From: Azorinus chamasolen
Lineage: Eukaryota > Mollusca > Bivalvia > Cardiida > Solecurtidae
Direction: 5' to 3'
DNA: 64,000 bases
Assembly (NCBI GenBank): GCA_963576725.1
Contig: OY755244.1
Location: 80,971,121 to 81,035,120, forward strand
Part shown: piece after piece, positions 62,281 through 64,000 of the stretch
How positions within the stretch are numbered: position 1 is the first letter of the stretch
How the letters are laid out: each line of letters begins with the position of its first letter
Position numbers and translations under genes: made by a program
The notes under the pieces: generated by a model
Databases searched by the model: none
What the model was told of the DNA's origin: nothing
What the model saw: the letters and a program-made list of their open reading frames with translations, nothing else

Positions 62281-64000
62281 CATTTACTTCATGAATATTC
62301 AGACAAAAACTATCTAAGAGACGATTCTAAAGAGTGATAACAGTATAGGGTTTTGTGGAGAAATGACGAGTTTAGTATTTGAGTACACACCTGTATCTGT
62401 AGCTCTGTTTTACATGTAGCTCCATATTAAGCTATGGCATTGCTACCATACATTGCACATATTGCACATCAGTCCCAACGTTTTTTCTGGTAAAGTAAGT
62501 TTGATCAAAGTCTCCAGCTAAGCTCCACAAAAATGTTTAGTTTGAAATATTAACGTATAATTGAGAAATAAGAAAAAATGATTGATTTTTTAACAAAGAG
62601 TCATAACCATTGGATAACCATGGCGGAACAAATTTGACATGTGGTTGCTTACAACGAAGCTCAGCAGCAGGTTTGAAGATCTAAACAAAATAAACAAAAT
62701 ACTTTTGAACAAAGGGGAACCGTTTTTAACCATTTCCTCCATAAACACGCCTTTTCAAAAAGAGTAGCCACAGATCAGAAGGCTCATATATATATATATA
62801 GGAGTCGTCTGATCAGGATCTGCTCTATTTGCTCATGAAATTATATACTAGATATGTCTACAATTTCTACCAGAGCCAAAATTTGCTGCGTTCACACATA
62901 CGCCATTATAACAAAATAAACTAATTACTATTCATGGTATCATTATTTCTTAAATGAATATTCATGGGGTAAAGGGTTAAAACATAGGCCGACCGTAACC
63001 AAAGTCAAGGTTTATCTTTCAAACCCACACCTTCCAAGTATCATTTCAATATCTGGGTCCATGCTTATAAAGCTTTTTAGCTTTTTCGTTCTCAAGCTTT
63101 TGATTGGTCAGATTTGAGCCAGAGGCTTAATGTTGGTATACATGTAGGACATACCCGCTTACGAAGGATGTAAATGTATACAATATCGTGATGTTTGTAA
63201 AGTTAACATTATAACAAATATGACCCCGGACTACCTGTTTCTCTTAACCTTTCCCCGTTCTGTATCTAGGCCAAAATTCAACACCTACTGAATATTCATT
63301 AACAAAATAGTTATAAAGAATATGGAAGGTGGAACATTGTAGACATTTTAGAAAGCAGAGAAACAGATCTATAAAATTCTATTAGCAAACAGAGCAGACC
63401 CTGATCAGCCGTCTGATCTGAGTCTACTGTGTTTGCAAATGCGTGAAAACACGTTTATATGAGGGAAAGTGTTAAGTGGGGTAAAATATCACGGTCAAAA
63501 TGACCTAATTGGTACCTGAACTCTTCCCAAGAAGTATAAGCATTACTAGCATTTTAGGTATAATATGGAAAATATGACCCGGACAAAATTGGTTAGGCTT
63601 TTTCTTTTAGGTGGGGTAAAATGTCAAGGTCAAAATGACCTAATTGATACCCGAACCTTTTCCAAGAATTATAAGCATAACTAGCCTTTTTGGTATAGTA
63701 TAAGAAAATATTGCCCGGACAAAAGTTGTTGAACTTTTTCTTTTAGTGATGTAAAATGTCGTCATAATTACGCAAAGTTTGATACATGTAGCAACACATT
63801 TCTTTCATAAGATTAACTCTTTCGGCGCCAATGTCGCCTGTTGGCACAATTGAAAACAGTGCAGTCCCAGGTCAGATGCCGCGGGGGGACGGACGGCCGG
63901 TGCACGGCAAATACGCTGTCAGCGAGGCCGTGGCCCGTGCCGCCCAGCCAGGCTTGCGTCGGCGGGGTGCATCCACCTATGTATAGCACCTACCATTGCA
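62281..64000. repeat. Window end: MITE remains, GC-rich terminus
   Basis: B-type palindromes lie at about 62186-62240, 62755-62830 (with an AT dinucleotide insertion) and 63385-63440. A half copy of the GATTGGTCAGATTTGAGCC repeat is at about 63060-63126. From about 63877 the sequence becomes very GC-rich (GGGGGGACGGACGGCCGG onwards), unlike the rest of the window. No frame was recognised. Confidence 0.55.

Overview
This window looks like nuclear DNA of a marine invertebrate, most likely a bivalve mollusc. The evidence is a split animal galectin gene with long introns, AT-rich DNA full of short palindromic transposons, microsatellite-headed tandem-repeat elements of the kind common in bivalves, L1/Tx1-like retrotransposon parts, and a Polinton/Maverick-class giant DNA transposon. 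The species is not identified and the assignment is inference.

Region 1 (1-1335) is a mosaic of palindromic miniature transposons. Region 2 (1336-18238) is a complete 16.9 kb Polinton-like element with terminal inverted repeats of about 1.13 kb and a 5-bp target duplication (CATGG). It landed inside a TTAA-flanked palindromic MITE whose intact paralogue at 59729-59970 shows the empty site. The element encodes a protein-primed-type family B DNA polymerase, a DDE (rve) integrase, an FtsK/HerA/A32-like packaging ATPase, a probable major capsid protein, a probable minor capsid/penton-like protein, a fibre-like stalk-and-head protein, a zinc-ribbon protein and a set of small membrane or coiled-coil proteins. 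All the recognised frames look uninterrupted and the two TIRs are nearly identical, which suggests a young copy. No adenain-like maturation protease was seen. The polymerase N-terminus carries an OTU-like Cys/His signature instead. Nearly every gene starts directly after a TTAAAAATG or TTAAATAAATG motif. Next to the right TIR there are five 23-bp palindromes at an exact 89-bp period.

Region 3 (about 18.2-42.6 kb) is the body of a host tandem-repeat galectin on the + strand. Seven coding exons (23974 to 42601) encode the C-terminal part of CRD1, a linker and all of CRD2. The first CRD1 exon(s) were not found. CRD1 keeps the H-N-R sugar-binding motif and CRD2 has lost it. The introns are filled with tandem-repeat elements and MITEs.

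Region 4 (42.6-64 kb) holds more MITEs, two tRNA-derived repeats, a LINE ORF1, a separate frameshifted and 3'-truncated LINE endonuclease/reverse transcriptase, an about 340-bp tandem repeat, and one possible terminal coding exon of a second host gene (59389-59695). A striking cross-family feature is the dyad core CTCCTATAGGAG, present in TTAA-flanked and TA-flanked palindromic MITE families. Half of one such palindrome also sits inside both TIRs of the Polinton-like element.
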